Below are positions 30,366 to 37,951 of a stretch of 37,951 bases of DNA, in pieces. The position numbers and the translations under genes were made by a program. The notes under the pieces are model-generated. The model did no database searches and was not told where the DNA came from. It saw only the letters and a list, made by a program, of their open reading frames with translations. Source of the stretch: JAEZFI01 sp044508215 (lineage in GTDB: Bacteria; Actinomycetota; Acidimicrobiia; Acidimicrobiales; Microtrichaceae); NCBI GenBank assembly GCA_044508215.1, contig JBIQID010000012.1, positions 1 through 37,951 of the forward strand, in the 5' to 3' direction. Positions within the stretch are counted from its first letter, which is position 1; every line of letters starts with the position of its first letter.

Positions 30366-32713
30366 GGTCGTTCGCCTCCGGCAGCAGCCGGGCGCACACC
30401 GAGGAGCCGGCGGAAACGGGCGATCCGTCCGAGCCGCGCCCGGGCAGCGTCGCCGATGACGGTGGCCGCCTCCAGCGCGGCGCCCGCCTCCTCGTCCGGC
30501 ACGTCACGGCCGGAGTGCACCCGCGCCGTCTCCGCCGCGGCGAGCACACCGAGGCCCTCCACGACGGCGGCGACGTCCGCTGACGCGTCGGGCTCGCCGA
30601 AAGGCGGCGCCGCGCCCAGGCGCGATGCGTACTCGAGCGGGGTCTCAGCGGGGAACCGTGGTGCCCCGGCGCGCGCGAGCGCATCGGTCGCCTCCGCCCA
30701 GGCGAGCCCGACCTGCTCCGACGGCCCGGTCGCAGCGGCCCAGCGGCGGGACCGCCGAGCGCCCACCCACCACACCCGTGCTGCCACGGCAAACGCCAAG
30801 AGGACGAACGCGACCGCTGCGCTGGCCGACGCCCGAGCCCAGGCCGGCCACCCGGAGCCCGACGCATCGCTGCCCGCCGGCGGCTGGGCCGCCTCGGTCG
30901 GTGCGGGCAGCGTGGTCGTCGTGGCGGGCGGAGGGGGGACGACCGCCGGATCGGTCGGGGTGGTGGTCGTGGTGGTCGACGTCGACTCGAGCGGGGGTTC
31001 CTGCGCGGGGAGCACGCCCGTGAGCGCGGTGTTCGCCGGGTCGCCGCGGCCGGGGGTCGGCTCGAAGGCCACCCACCCGTAGCCGGGGCCGAGGTAGAGC
31101 TCGGGCCAGGCGTGAGCGTTCCGTCCCCGCACCACGAGCGTCCGCTCGCCGGGCCGGGCGTCGTCCGGCGTGATGTCGTCACCCCACGTGAAGCCCACCC
31201 CGACCCTGGACGGGATGCCCCACACCCGGGCCATCTGGGCGAAGACCGAGGCGAACTGCTGGCAGAAGCCCCGCCGCGCCCGGAGGAACGACAGGACCGG
31301 GTCCGCCTCGGCGGAGAAGTCCACGCCGGCGTCGTAGTCGAAGTCCCGGAAGACCTCCTGCAGCGCCCGGGCACGCTCGGCGAGGTTCGCCTGCGGCGGG
31401 ATCGAGCCCTCCACCGCCCTCAGCCATGCGAGCACGTCGCTGCTCAGCTGAGGGTCGGTCGAGTACACCTCCGGGACGTCGGAGGGGTCCACCCAGAAGG
31501 GCGCCTCCTCGGCCGACGGCGAGGGGATCAGCGCGGTCACCGAGTAGCCCAGCGCCGGCACCTTGGTGACCCCGCCGGCGATCACGCTCCCGCTGTCGGC
31601 GTCGTAGCGGAGCTCGGTGTCCGCCTCCACGGTCGCCGCGCTGTAGGGGGACGGGAACCAGATCCCGGGCAGCCCTCGGATCTCCACCTGGAAGCGTGCG
31701 AGCTGCGGATCCCGCACCGCGGTGTCCGGCTGCAGCTGGTCGCCCGAGCGGACGTCGCCGTACGAGCGGCGTGTCTTCCACAGGCCGTCGGCCGGGTCGT
31801 AGCGCTCCAGCGCGGTCAGCCGCCAGTACTGCGCGGAACGGGTCGTCACCGTGAACATCTCGACGTCGGACCGCTCGCCCAGGAGGTTCGTGACCCCGAC
31901 GAGCGGGTTGGCGATCTCGAGGGGTGGACGGTTGCGCCCGAGCGACCGCAGGTCGAGCACCGCTTCCTCCTCGGCGCCCGGGAGCAGCGGCCCTGCGACC
32001 GCGCCCACCAGCGCCGCTGCGGCAGCGATGGCCGTGGCCGCGCCGATCGACGACCAGGCCCCGGGGCGCCGGTCGGGTGACGCCCAGCGGTCCCCGGCGA
32101 GGCGGAGGGTGCGGTGACAGCTCAGGTGGAGGAGCACCGCGGCGGCGAAGCAGCCTGCCGCCACCACGCTCCCACGGCCGAGGGCGAAGATCGAGACCAC
32201 GAGGAAGGCACCCGCCGAGGGGATCGCCGCCTGGAACGGTGCTCCGCCCCGGAACGACGCCATCTGCAGGAACGTGGCGAAGGTCGCGAACGACACGGCG
32301 AGCACGATCTCGAACCCTGTCGACGGGGGGACCGGCGCCACCAGGCTCCGGAACGCTGCGAAGCTGTCCTCGACGGCGACCCGGGCCGCGTCGATCGTGG
32401 CACCGGTGGGCACGCCGAAGGTGAGCGTGTCGGGGAGGTAGAGCCAGGAGATGACGAGCGCTCCCACCGCTGCGTAGCCGAGCAGCGAGAGGACGGGCCG
32501 GAATCGGAGCCGGCGGGTGACGGCGCCGATCAGGTGGATCGCCAGGATCACCGCCACCCAACGCCAGAGGGGGCCCCGATCGGTGAAGAGCCGGATCGAC
32601 GACGCCACCAGCGTGAGCGACACGGTCGCCGTCGCGAGCTCGGCCGCGGCCAGCACCCCTGGCGGCGCGTCCGCCGTGGTCTCCGTGCCGGCGTCGACGA
32701 CTGCGGCGGTCAC
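30305..32713 (-). CDS. Transglutaminase-like membrane protein (TgpA-like)
   Basis: 802 residues. N-terminal membrane part with about six segments (to ~260), a large outer part with the transglutaminase core: RRGFCQQFA (Cys), RNAHAWPE (His) and GWVAFEPTPG at the third position region. A Thr/Pro-rich linker and one more TM segment precede a cytoplasmic C-terminal domain (DUF4129-like). Probably processes or crosslinks an envelope protein. GTG at 32713 overlaps the DUF58 stop by 4 nt. The C-terminal ~20 residues are encoded in the strand opposite the DUF3040 gene end. Confidence 0.9.
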   Translation of the reverse strand: MTAAVVDAGTETTADAPPGVLAAAELATATVSLTLVASSIRLFTDRGPLWRWVAVILAIHLIGAVTRRLRFRPVLSLLGYAAVGALVISWLYLPDTLTFGVPTGATIDAARVAVEDSFAAFRSLVAPVPPSTGFEIVLAVSFATFATFLQMASFRGGAPFQAAIPSAGAFLVVSIFALGRGSVVAAGCFAAAVLLHLSCHRTLRLAGDRWASPDRRPGAWSSIGAATAIAAAAALVGAVAGPLLPGAEEEAVLDLRSLGRNRPPLEIANPLVGVTNLLGERSDVEMFTVTTRSAQYWRLTALERYDPADGLWKTRRSYGDVRSGDQLQPDTAVRDPQLARFQVEIRGLPGIWFPSPYSAATVEADTELRYDADSGSVIAGGVTKVPALGYSVTALIPSPSAEEAPFWVDPSDVPEVYSTDPQLSSDVLAWLRAVEGSIPPQANLAERARALQEVFRDFDYDAGVDFSAEADPVLSFLRARRGFCQQFASVFAQMARVWGIPSRVGVGFTWGDDITPDDARPGERTLVVRGRNAHAWPELYLGPGYGWVAFEPTPGRGDPANTALTGVLPAQEPPLESTSTTTTTTPTDPAVVPPPPATTTTLPAPTEAAQPPAGSDASGSGWPAWARASASAAVAFVLLAFAVAARVWWVGARRSRRWAAATGPSEQVGLAWAEATDALARAGAPRFPAETPLEYASRLGAAPPFGEPDASADVAAVVEGLGVLAAAETARVHSGRDVPDEEAGAALEAATVIGDAARARLGRIARFRRLLGVRPAAAGGERPQTSSSRRIRSRARSEALFR

Positions 32714-33903
32714 GTCCTGCCCCCCACCCTGCGGACGAGGTCGCCTCGCCGGGCCAGCTCCGCCACCGCGGCGCTCCAGGACGCGCCGAGGTCGCTGTTC
32801 CCGTCGTGTCGGGCGAGGGGCCACGGTCCACCGCCGGCCTCGGACGGATCGCACACCACCCTCAGCGCCGCCCCGAAGCGGGCCTCGATCAGCGGTGCCT
32901 CGTCTGCGGCGTCCCCGACCATCCGACCCCAGACCGACACCAACGTTCCGCCTCCGGGCTGGGCGCTGATCGCCGACCGGACCGCGTCCAGCCGCTCGAG
33001 CTCGACGGTGTCGATGGTGGCGAGCAGGTCGAGGAGCGGCTCGATCCCCGTGGCGGCGTCGAGGAACCCGGTGTCGATCCCATCGGGGGTCACGAGTCGC
33101 ACCGCCTGTCCCGACGAGGCGGAGGTGACCGCCACGGACGCGGCCGCGCTCACCGCCCGCTCGAAGGCGTCACCCCGGACGCGGTCCCTCGACGTGTCGA
33201 GGAGCACGGTCACCCGTCGCTGCGAGGGCTCGTCGTACTGGCGGACGACCGGCTCGCCGACCCGGGCCGTGGTGGGCCAGTGCACGCGCCGCACGTCGTC
33301 GCCGGGGCGGAAGGCCCGAAGCATCGAGACCTCGTCGGTCGCCGCCTGCAGCGTGGTGGCGTCGCGGTGCCCCGCCTCTGGTTCCTCGCCGCGTGGCTCG
33401 GGCAGCCCGACCAGCGGGACGATCCGTGGGAGCACCACCACCTGGACACGGGAGGCCGAGGCGCGGCGGCGCTCCCAGATCCCGAAGGGGTCGTTCGTGA
33501 CGAGGGTCATCGGCCCCACCGCGAGGAGGCCGCGGCGGCTCACCGGCAGGCGGTGGCGGGTCACCGTCGGCTCACCGGCGACCACCGGGCCGACGTGCAG
33601 TCGCACCGCACGGTCGCCGTCCACGAGGTCGTCGACCGCGGTGACCGCCGACCGTCGCCTGGACGGCGACGAGACCACCAGCTCGACCTGGCACACGCCG
33701 CCGGCGGGGATGCGCGGCGGGCTCACCGTCCGATCCGCGCGGAGCCGTGACGGCCGGGTGAGGAGCCACGCACCGGACAGGAGGATCACGAGCGCCCCGG
33801 CGCCAGCGGCGACGTAGGGCTCGGTGAGGCCGAGGAGGCGACCGCCGGCGGCCAGTGCGGCCACGCCCAGCACCGTGGCCCATCCGGTGGCGGTGAGCCG
33901 CAT
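32710..33903 (-). CDS. DUF58 protein
   Basis: 397 residues. Two N-terminal transmembrane segments (about 8-47), a beta-rich region, then the DUF58 hallmark FRPGDDVRRVHWPTTAR and a von-Willebrand-A-like C-terminal half (VTVLLDTSRD). DUF58 proteins work with MoxR ATPases and transglutaminases, thought to be a chaperone-like assembly on the membrane. ATG at 33903 lies 8 nt after the moxR stop, with GAGG in the gap. Confidence 0.9.
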   Translation of the reverse strand: MRLTATGWATVLGVAALAAGGRLLGLTEPYVAAGAGALVILLSGAWLLTRPSRLRADRTVSPPRIPAGGVCQVELVVSSPSRRRSAVTAVDDLVDGDRAVRLHVGPVVAGEPTVTRHRLPVSRRGLLAVGPMTLVTNDPFGIWERRRASASRVQVVVLPRIVPLVGLPEPRGEEPEAGHRDATTLQAATDEVSMLRAFRPGDDVRRVHWPTTARVGEPVVRQYDEPSQRRVTVLLDTSRDRVRGDAFERAVSAAASVAVTSASSGQAVRLVTPDGIDTGFLDAATGIEPLLDLLATIDTVELERLDAVRSAISAQPGGGTLVSVWGRMVGDAADEAPLIEARFGAALRVVCDPSEAGGGPWPLARHDGNSDLGASWSAAVAELARRGDLVRRVGGRT

Positions 33904-33911
33904 GACGGACC

Positions 33912-34913
33912 TCAGCGAGGCGGACCGACGGGCGGCGCCGCGTGGACGGCCGGCTCCCTCGGCAGGGGAGTGGTGGCGATCAGCTCGGCGACCACCCCGC
34001 GGGCGTCGACGCCCTGCACCGAAGCGCTCGGAGCGACGGCCACCCGGTGTGCCAGCACCGGCTCCGCGAGCGCCCGCACGTCGTCGACCGTCGCGTAGTC
34101 CCGGCCCTGGGCGGCGGCCCAGACCCGGGCGGCCCGCTGCAGGCCGAGCAGGGCGCGCGGCGAGATGCCGAGCACGAGGTGCGGGTGGGCGCGGCTCGCC
34201 TCGGCGAGGTCGAGCAGGTAGGTCGCCAGCGCCGGGCTCACGTGCACGTGGCCTGCGGCGCCGCTCATCTGCGTGACGGTCGCCGGGTCGACGGCGGGAC
34301 GCAGCGCCTCGAGCGCCGGCTCGCCCCCGTCGGTCGACAGCAGCTCCATCTCGTTGCCCCGGTCCGGGTAGCCCACCTGCAGCTTCATCAGGAAGCGGTC
34401 GAGCTGGCTCTCGGGCAGCGGGAAGGTGCCGTGGTGCTCGAGCGGGTTCTGGGTGGCGATCACCAGGAACGGCGTGGGCAGCGGCCGGGTCGTGCCGTCG
34501 GCGGTGACCTGTCCCTCCGCCATCGCCTCGAGCAGCGCGCTCTGGGTCTTGGGCGACGCGCGGTTGATCTCGTCCGCCAGGAGCACGTTGGCGAAGATCG
34601 GGCCCGGTCGGTACTCGAAGCGGAGGTCGCGCTGGTTCCAGACCGAGGTCCCCACGACGTCCGTCGGCAGGAGGTCGGGGGTGAACTGGAGCCGCCCGAA
34701 GGTGGCGCCGATCGAGGTCGCGAGCGCCTTCGCGAGCGACGTCTTGCCCACCCCCGGCACGTCCTCGATGAGGAGGTGTCCCTCCGCCACCATCGTGGTG
34801 ACCGCGAGGCGGATGAGGGTGTCCTTCCCCCGGATGACCGTGGAGACCGCCCCACAGATCGCCCCGAAGAGCTCCGAGAAGGAGGCGGGACGTTGGGCGT
34901 CGACGGCTGCCAC
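33912..34913 (-). CDS. MoxR-family AAA+ ATPase
   Basis: 333 residues, MoxR subfamily. Walker A EDVPGVGKTSLAKAL, Walker B LLADEINRASPKTQ, sensor 1 ATQNPLEHHGTFPLPE (also the MoxR insert) and arginine finger region ESQLDRFLMK. Predicted to remodel metal-cofactor or envelope proteins with DUF58 and the transglutaminase, the next two genes. GTG at 34913 has a -10 box 8 nt upstream and no ribosome site. Confidence 0.95.
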   Translation of the reverse strand: MAAVDAQRPASFSELFGAICGAVSTVIRGKDTLIRLAVTTMVAEGHLLIEDVPGVGKTSLAKALATSIGATFGRLQFTPDLLPTDVVGTSVWNQRDLRFEYRPGPIFANVLLADEINRASPKTQSALLEAMAEGQVTADGTTRPLPTPFLVIATQNPLEHHGTFPLPESQLDRFLMKLQVGYPDRGNEMELLSTDGGEPALEALRPAVDPATVTQMSGAAGHVHVSPALATYLLDLAEASRAHPHLVLGISPRALLGLQRAARVWAAAQGRDYATVDDVRALAEPVLAHRVAVAPSASVQGVDARGVVAELIATTPLPREPAVHAAPPVGPPR

Positions 34914-34921
34914 GAGGGGTC

Positions 34922-34927
34922 ACGCTA
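34922..34927 (-). promoter_or_regulatory. -10 box (TAGCGT) for moxR operon
   Basis: TAGCGT ends 8 nt before the GTG at 34913; leaderless spacing. No -35 recognised. Confidence 0.5.
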
Positions 34928-34996
34928 TCGCCGGGCCGTGGCCGGCACCCCTCGGACGGGCGCCGCCACGGTGCCCGTGAGCGCTGCGGCCGGCGC

Positions 34997-35002
34997 TACG
35001 GT
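34997..35002 (+). promoter_or_regulatory. -10 box (TACGGT) for second ROK kinase
   Basis: TACGGT ends 7 nt before the GTG at 35010; this decides the start among four in-frame GTGs (34938, 34971, 34977, 35010). Confidence 0.5.
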
Positions 35003-35009
35003 CCGCCCG

Positions 35010-35924
35010 GTGGAGGAGGCAGGCGCTCCGGCGATCGCCGTCGACATCGGGGGCACGAAGGTCGAGGCGGCTTGCGTGTCGGCTCGCGGCGAGGTGGGCC
35101 CACGCCATCGCGCCGCGACGCCCACCCACGACGCCGAGGCGCTGTGGCAGGCCGTGGCCGAGCTGGTGGACGCGGCGCTGGCGGACGCGGCCGGGGGCAC
35201 GCCCCCGGTGGTGGTGGGGGTCGGCTGCGGGGGCCCGATGTCGGCGGGCGGCGAGCTGGTCTCGCCGCTCAACATCGGTTGCTGGCGGGACTTCCCGTTG
35301 AAGGCACGGCTGGCGGAGCGGACCGGGCTGCCGGTGGCGGTCGACAACGACGCGAAGGCGCTCGCCCTCGCAGAGGGGTGGATCGGAGCCGCGGCAGGCC
35401 TGCGGAACCACCTCGCGATGGTGGTCTCGACCGGTGTGGGCGGCGGGATCGTGTGCGATGGCCGCCTGCTCCACGGCGAGACCGGGAACGCCGGCCACAT
35501 CGGGCACGTGATCGTGGAGCCGGGCGGCCGTCCGTGCGCGTGCGGTGCCCGCGGGTGCCTCGAGGCCGAGGCGTCCGGAACCGCCATCGCCGCCGTCACC
35601 GGGCGTCCGGCGCAGGAGGCTCCGGAGGAGGTCCGGGTGCGGACCGGCACCCTGGTCGGCCGGGCGGTGGCGTCGCTCGGCGTCGCGCTCGACCTGCGGC
35701 TGGCCTCCGTCGCCGGCTCGGTCGCCCTCGGCTACGGCGATGTGTTCTTCGCGGCGGCCAACGAGGAGGTCGAGCGATCCGCACGGCTGTCGTACGCCGT
35801 CGGGCTGCGGGTCGTGCCGGCCGGGTGCGGCGCCGAAGGCCCGCTCGTCGGTGCAGCGGCCGTCGGGTTCGGCAGCCTCCTCGGCGCGCTCCCGGACCCG
35901 TTACCGGAAGCTACCGCCGGGTAA
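35010..35924 (+). CDS. ROK family sugar kinase (second copy)
   Basis: 304 residues. VDIGGTK at about 11-17, DNDAKALAL, STGVGGGIV and the complete ROK zinc motif (GHIGH then CACGARGC). It differs clearly from the ROK kinase at 9631, so the two are paralogues rather than a recent duplication. Possible substrates: glucose, fructose, N-acetylglucosamine or N-acetylmannosamine. Divergent from the moxR operon with 96 nt between. The acyl-CoA dehydrogenase gene follows after 9 nt with its own -10 box. Confidence 0.85.
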   Translation: MEEAGAPAIAVDIGGTKVEAACVSARGEVGPRHRAATPTHDAEALWQAVAELVDAALADAAGGTPPVVVGVGCGGPMSAGGELVSPLNIGCWRDFPLKARLAERTGLPVAVDNDAKALALAEGWIGAAAGLRNHLAMVVSTGVGGGIVCDGRLLHGETGNAGHIGHVIVEPGGRPCACGARGCLEAEASGTAIAAVTGRPAQEAPEEVRVRTGTLVGRAVASLGVALDLRLASVAGSVALGYGDVFFAAANEEVERSARLSYAVGLRVVPAGCGAEGPLVGAAAVGFGSLLGALPDPLPEATAG

Positions 35925-35927
35925 CAT
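35922..35927 (+). promoter_or_regulatory. -10 box (TAACAT) for acyl-CoA dehydrogenase
   Basis: TAACAT ends 6 nt before the ATG at 35934 and overlaps the end of the ROK stop. The clearest leaderless -10 of the window. TTACCG lies 15 nt upstream. Confidence 0.55.
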
Positions 35928-35933
35928 GCCGGC

Positions 35934-37148
35934 ATGGATCCCGTCTATCCCCCCGAGACAGCGGAGTTCCGCGAGCGCATCCGTACCTTCCTGAGGGAGA
36001 ACCTCCCCGATGGTTGGTCAGGGCTCGGAGGGCTCCCCACCGACGAGGTGCTCCCGTTCCTGGACCAGTGGCGGAAGACCCTCCACCACAACCGCCTCCT
36101 CGGCCCGTTCTGGCCGGAGGAGTACGGCGGTGCGGGCCTCAGCCACCTCGAGACGGTGATCCTCTTCGAGGAGTTCGCGAAGGCGGGCGCCCCCACCGGC
36201 GGCCCGAACGACGTCTTCAACATCGGGATGATCGGCAACACCATCCTCCACTGGGGGACGGAGGAGCAGAAGGCCCACTACATCCCCAAGCTGCTCTCCG
36301 GGGAACACGTGTGGTGCCAGGGGTTCAGCGAGCCCGACTCGGGCTCCGACCTCGCCAGCCTCGCCTGCCGGGCCACCCTCGACGGCGACGAGTGGATCAT
36401 CAACGGCCAGAAGATCTGGACCACCTACGGGCACCTGGCGAACCACATCTTCCTGCTCGTCCGCTCCGACGCCGAGCTGCCGCGCCACAAGGGCATCACG
36501 TTCCTCCTGGTCCCGATGGACCAGCCCGGCGTCGAGGTCCGGCCGATCGAGATGCTGTCGGGCGACAGTGAGTTCAACGAGGTGTTCTTCACCGACGCCC
36601 GCTGCCCCAAGGAGAACGTCCTCGGCGGCATGAACAACGGGTGGGCCGTCGCGATGACGCTCCTCGGGTTCGAGCGCGGCGAGGCGGCGGCGGTGCTGCC
36701 GGTCAAGTTCCGCGAGGAGTACGACCGCCTGGTGGAGCTCGCACGCATCCACGGCGTCACCGACGATCCGCACATCCGCCAGCGGCTCGCCGACTGCTAC
36801 ACCCGCGTCGAGATGATGCGGTACCTCGGCATGCGGACGCTCACCGCGTTCCTCAGCGGTCACTCGCCCGGGCCCGACGCCTCCATCGCGAAGCTCTACT
36901 GGTCGGAGTACCACAAGATCGTCACCGAGCTCGCCGTCGACATCCTCGGCGCGTCGGCGATGACCCCCGAGGGCCGTTGGCCGTCGAACTCCATCCAGTG
37001 CGACGACCCCGGCGCACCGCCCGACTCGGCCAGCTGGGTGGGCACCTTCTACGCCGCTCGGGGCGGCACGATCTACGCCGGCACCTCCGAGGTGCAGCGC
37101 AACATCATCGGCGAACGGATCCTCGGGCTCCCGAAGGAACCGGCCTGA
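35934..37148 (+). CDS. Acyl-CoA dehydrogenase
   Basis: 404 residues, FAD-dependent. N-terminal helical domain with WPEEYGGAG, FAD/substrate region WCQGFSEPDSGSDLAS and WIINGQKIWTTYG, and the C-terminal helical domain ending GGTIYAGTSEVQRNIIGERI. It oxidises the alpha-beta bond of an acyl-CoA; substrate chain unknown. Related to the FadE-type dehydrogenases abundant in actinobacteria. The catalytic Glu cannot be placed with certainty by eye. Confidence 0.93.
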   Translation: MDPVYPPETAEFRERIRTFLRENLPDGWSGLGGLPTDEVLPFLDQWRKTLHHNRLLGPFWPEEYGGAGLSHLETVILFEEFAKAGAPTGGPNDVFNIGMIGNTILHWGTEEQKAHYIPKLLSGEHVWCQGFSEPDSGSDLASLACRATLDGDEWIINGQKIWTTYGHLANHIFLLVRSDAELPRHKGITFLLVPMDQPGVEVRPIEMLSGDSEFNEVFFTDARCPKENVLGGMNNGWAVAMTLLGFERGEAAAVLPVKFREEYDRLVELARIHGVTDDPHIRQRLADCYTRVEMMRYLGMRTLTAFLSGHSPGPDASIAKLYWSEYHKIVTELAVDILGASAMTPEGRWPSNSIQCDDPGAPPDSASWVGTFYAARGGTIYAGTSEVQRNIIGERILGLPKEPA

Positions 37149-37412
37149 GTGTCGGCGCGCTGGTGGCTCGGAGCCGGGTGGGCGCTCTTGCGCCGTCCCG
37201 ACCTCTGGGCCACCGCCGTCCGCCAGCTCGTGGTGCTCGCCGTGCCGGGCTGGTGGCGGCGTGCGCCGTACCTCCCGCTGCCCGACGCCGCCTACCTCCG
37301 GTTCCGGCTCGTGACGGCGTACGGCGGGTCGGGTGACGCCGAGCCCACCCCCGCCGACCTGCTGACCTACCTGCACTGGTGCAGGAGCTGGCCGCACGTC
37401 GCACGGCGGTGA
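37149..37412 (+). CDS. Small Trp-rich protein, unknown function
   Basis: 87 residues. It starts at the GTG directly after the acyl-CoA dehydrogenase stop and overlaps the next gene by 4 nt. One short hydrophobic stretch (about 20-35) with many Trp, then LPLPDAAYLRFRLVTAYG, a soluble-looking segment. No family recognised. Its locked position suggests co-translation with both neighbours. Confidence 0.7.
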   Translation: MSARWWLGAGWALLRRPDLWATAVRQLVVLAVPGWWRRAPYLPLPDAAYLRFRLVTAYGGSGDAEPTPADLLTYLHWCRSWPHVARR

Positions 37413-37951
37413 CGGACCGCTCCATGGCGGTGGCGGCTTCGCTGGTGCTCCACCGGGTGCAGCTCCCGCTGCTCCGGCCCATGACCTCGGCGCACGGCAC
37501 CGTCTCGGTGCGCGACGTGGTCCTCGTCGAGTGGCGTGCCCAGGCCGGCTCGACCGGGTGGGGCGAGTGCCCGACCCTCCCCGACGCGTCCTACTCGGGC
37601 GAGACCACCGACGACGCCTGGGCCGCGCTCACCGGTGGGCTCGCGGCCGCCGCGCTCGCGGGCGGGGAGCTGGACGCGTCCGGGCACCCGATGGCGGTCG
37701 GGGCGCTGCGAGACGCCGCGTTGGACGCCGCCCTCCGTGAGAGCGGCCGCTCCCTGGTCGAACACGTCGGCGGGACCCGCAGGCCGCTCCCGATGTGCCG
37801 CGTGACGGGGATCGACGGCGCCACGCCGGGGCAGCCCGCCGGGGGCCCCGGGCTCCTCGGGCCGGGCGAGGTCCTGCGGAAGTTCAAGGTGACGCCCGAG
37901 ACCGTGGGTCGCCTCGCCGAGATCCGGGAGCGACACCCGGCTCTGCCGATG
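37409..37951 (+). CDS. menC: o-Succinylbenzoate synthase-like enolase-superfamily enzyme, 5' part
   Basis: 181 residues visible, cut by the right edge. The N-terminal capping domain VQLPLLRPMTSAHG, then GWGECPTLPDASYSGET, matches o-succinylbenzoate synthase / N-acylamino acid racemase. FKVTPE appears at the end; the metal-binding Asp/Glu residues lie beyond the window. OSBS acts in menaquinone synthesis; racemase activity is an alternative. GTG overlaps the preceding stop. Confidence 0.82.
   Translation, partial: MTDRSMAVAASLVLHRVQLPLLRPMTSAHGTVSVRDVVLVEWRAQAGSTGWGECPTLPDASYSGETTDDAWAALTGGLAAAALAGGELDASGHPMAVGALRDAALDAALRESGRSLVEHVGGTRRPLPMCRVTGIDGATPGQPAGGPGLLGPGEVLRKFKVTPETVGRLAEIRERHPALPM

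Noticed and set aside
34938..35009. Upstream GTGs at 34938, 34971 and 34977 for the second ROK gene
   Set aside because: They add an Ala/Thr-rich leader without ribosome site; a -10 box lies 7 nt before 35010.

Overview
The window is chromosomal DNA of a very GC-rich actinobacterium. MtrA/MtrB-type two-component genes, a DUF3040 protein beside MoxR, DUF58 and transglutaminase genes, a PimB-like mannosyltransferase, frequent GTG starts and many leaderless-looking promoters all point to Actinomycetota. A lineage near Acidimicrobiia is my inference from gene content and is not proven. There are 38 protein genes, twelve 4-nt start/stop overlaps and no gap above about 130 bases. I see no rRNA, tRNA, CRISPR array, insertion sequence or prophage.

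Layout. 1-1410 (-): a DEDDh exonuclease/GIY-YIG nuclease fusion, cut by the left edge, under a promoter carrying a LexA-type SOS box. 1481-11792 (+): zinc ribbon and NYN-domain RNase-like protein, epoxyqueuosine reductase, a PimB-like glycosyltransferase with an apparent CTG start, a membrane protein, an ArsA-like ATPase, a small acidic protein, an SMC-like protein with a ruined Walker A, a ROK sugar kinase and an AlaC-type aminotransferase. 11868-14590 (-): a TetR regulator and a CopB-class metal ATPase with a His-rich N-terminus, controlled by a perfect palindrome over the -35 box. 14700-15434 (+): an ACT-domain protein. 15445-21088 (-): glycerol kinase, a short GerMN lipoprotein, MtrB, MtrA, inositol-phosphatase-like enzyme and a small membrane protein; all but glpK look like one operon.

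21180-27059 (+): a membrane-anchored HTH protein, a cupredoxin lipoprotein, a beta-helix lipoprotein, a carboxylesterase, a Nudix hydrolase and an alpha/beta-hydrolase lipoprotein. 27075-28488 (-): an ArsR-SRPBCC-TIGR03086 operon with two identical-arm operators bracketing its promoter. 28607-30365 (+): DNA polymerase IV and a DUF3040 protein. 30305-34913 (-): MoxR, DUF58 and transglutaminase, the usual actinobacterial trio. 35010-37951 (+): a second ROK kinase, an acyl-CoA dehydrogenase, a small unknown protein and the start of an o-succinylbenzoate synthase-like enolase.

How the genes work together. Most of the window is housekeeping: envelope signalling (MtrAB and its lipoprotein), DNA damage response (SOS-type nuclease, Pol IV), central metabolism, metal efflux. 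The most distinctive signals are regulatory. At least 13 genes carry a TANNNT-like -10 box 6-8 nt before the start codon, so transcription probably begins at the start codon itself, and three local regulators have readable operator/promoter layouts. The SMC-like protein without a P-loop is the best candidate for something undescribed.
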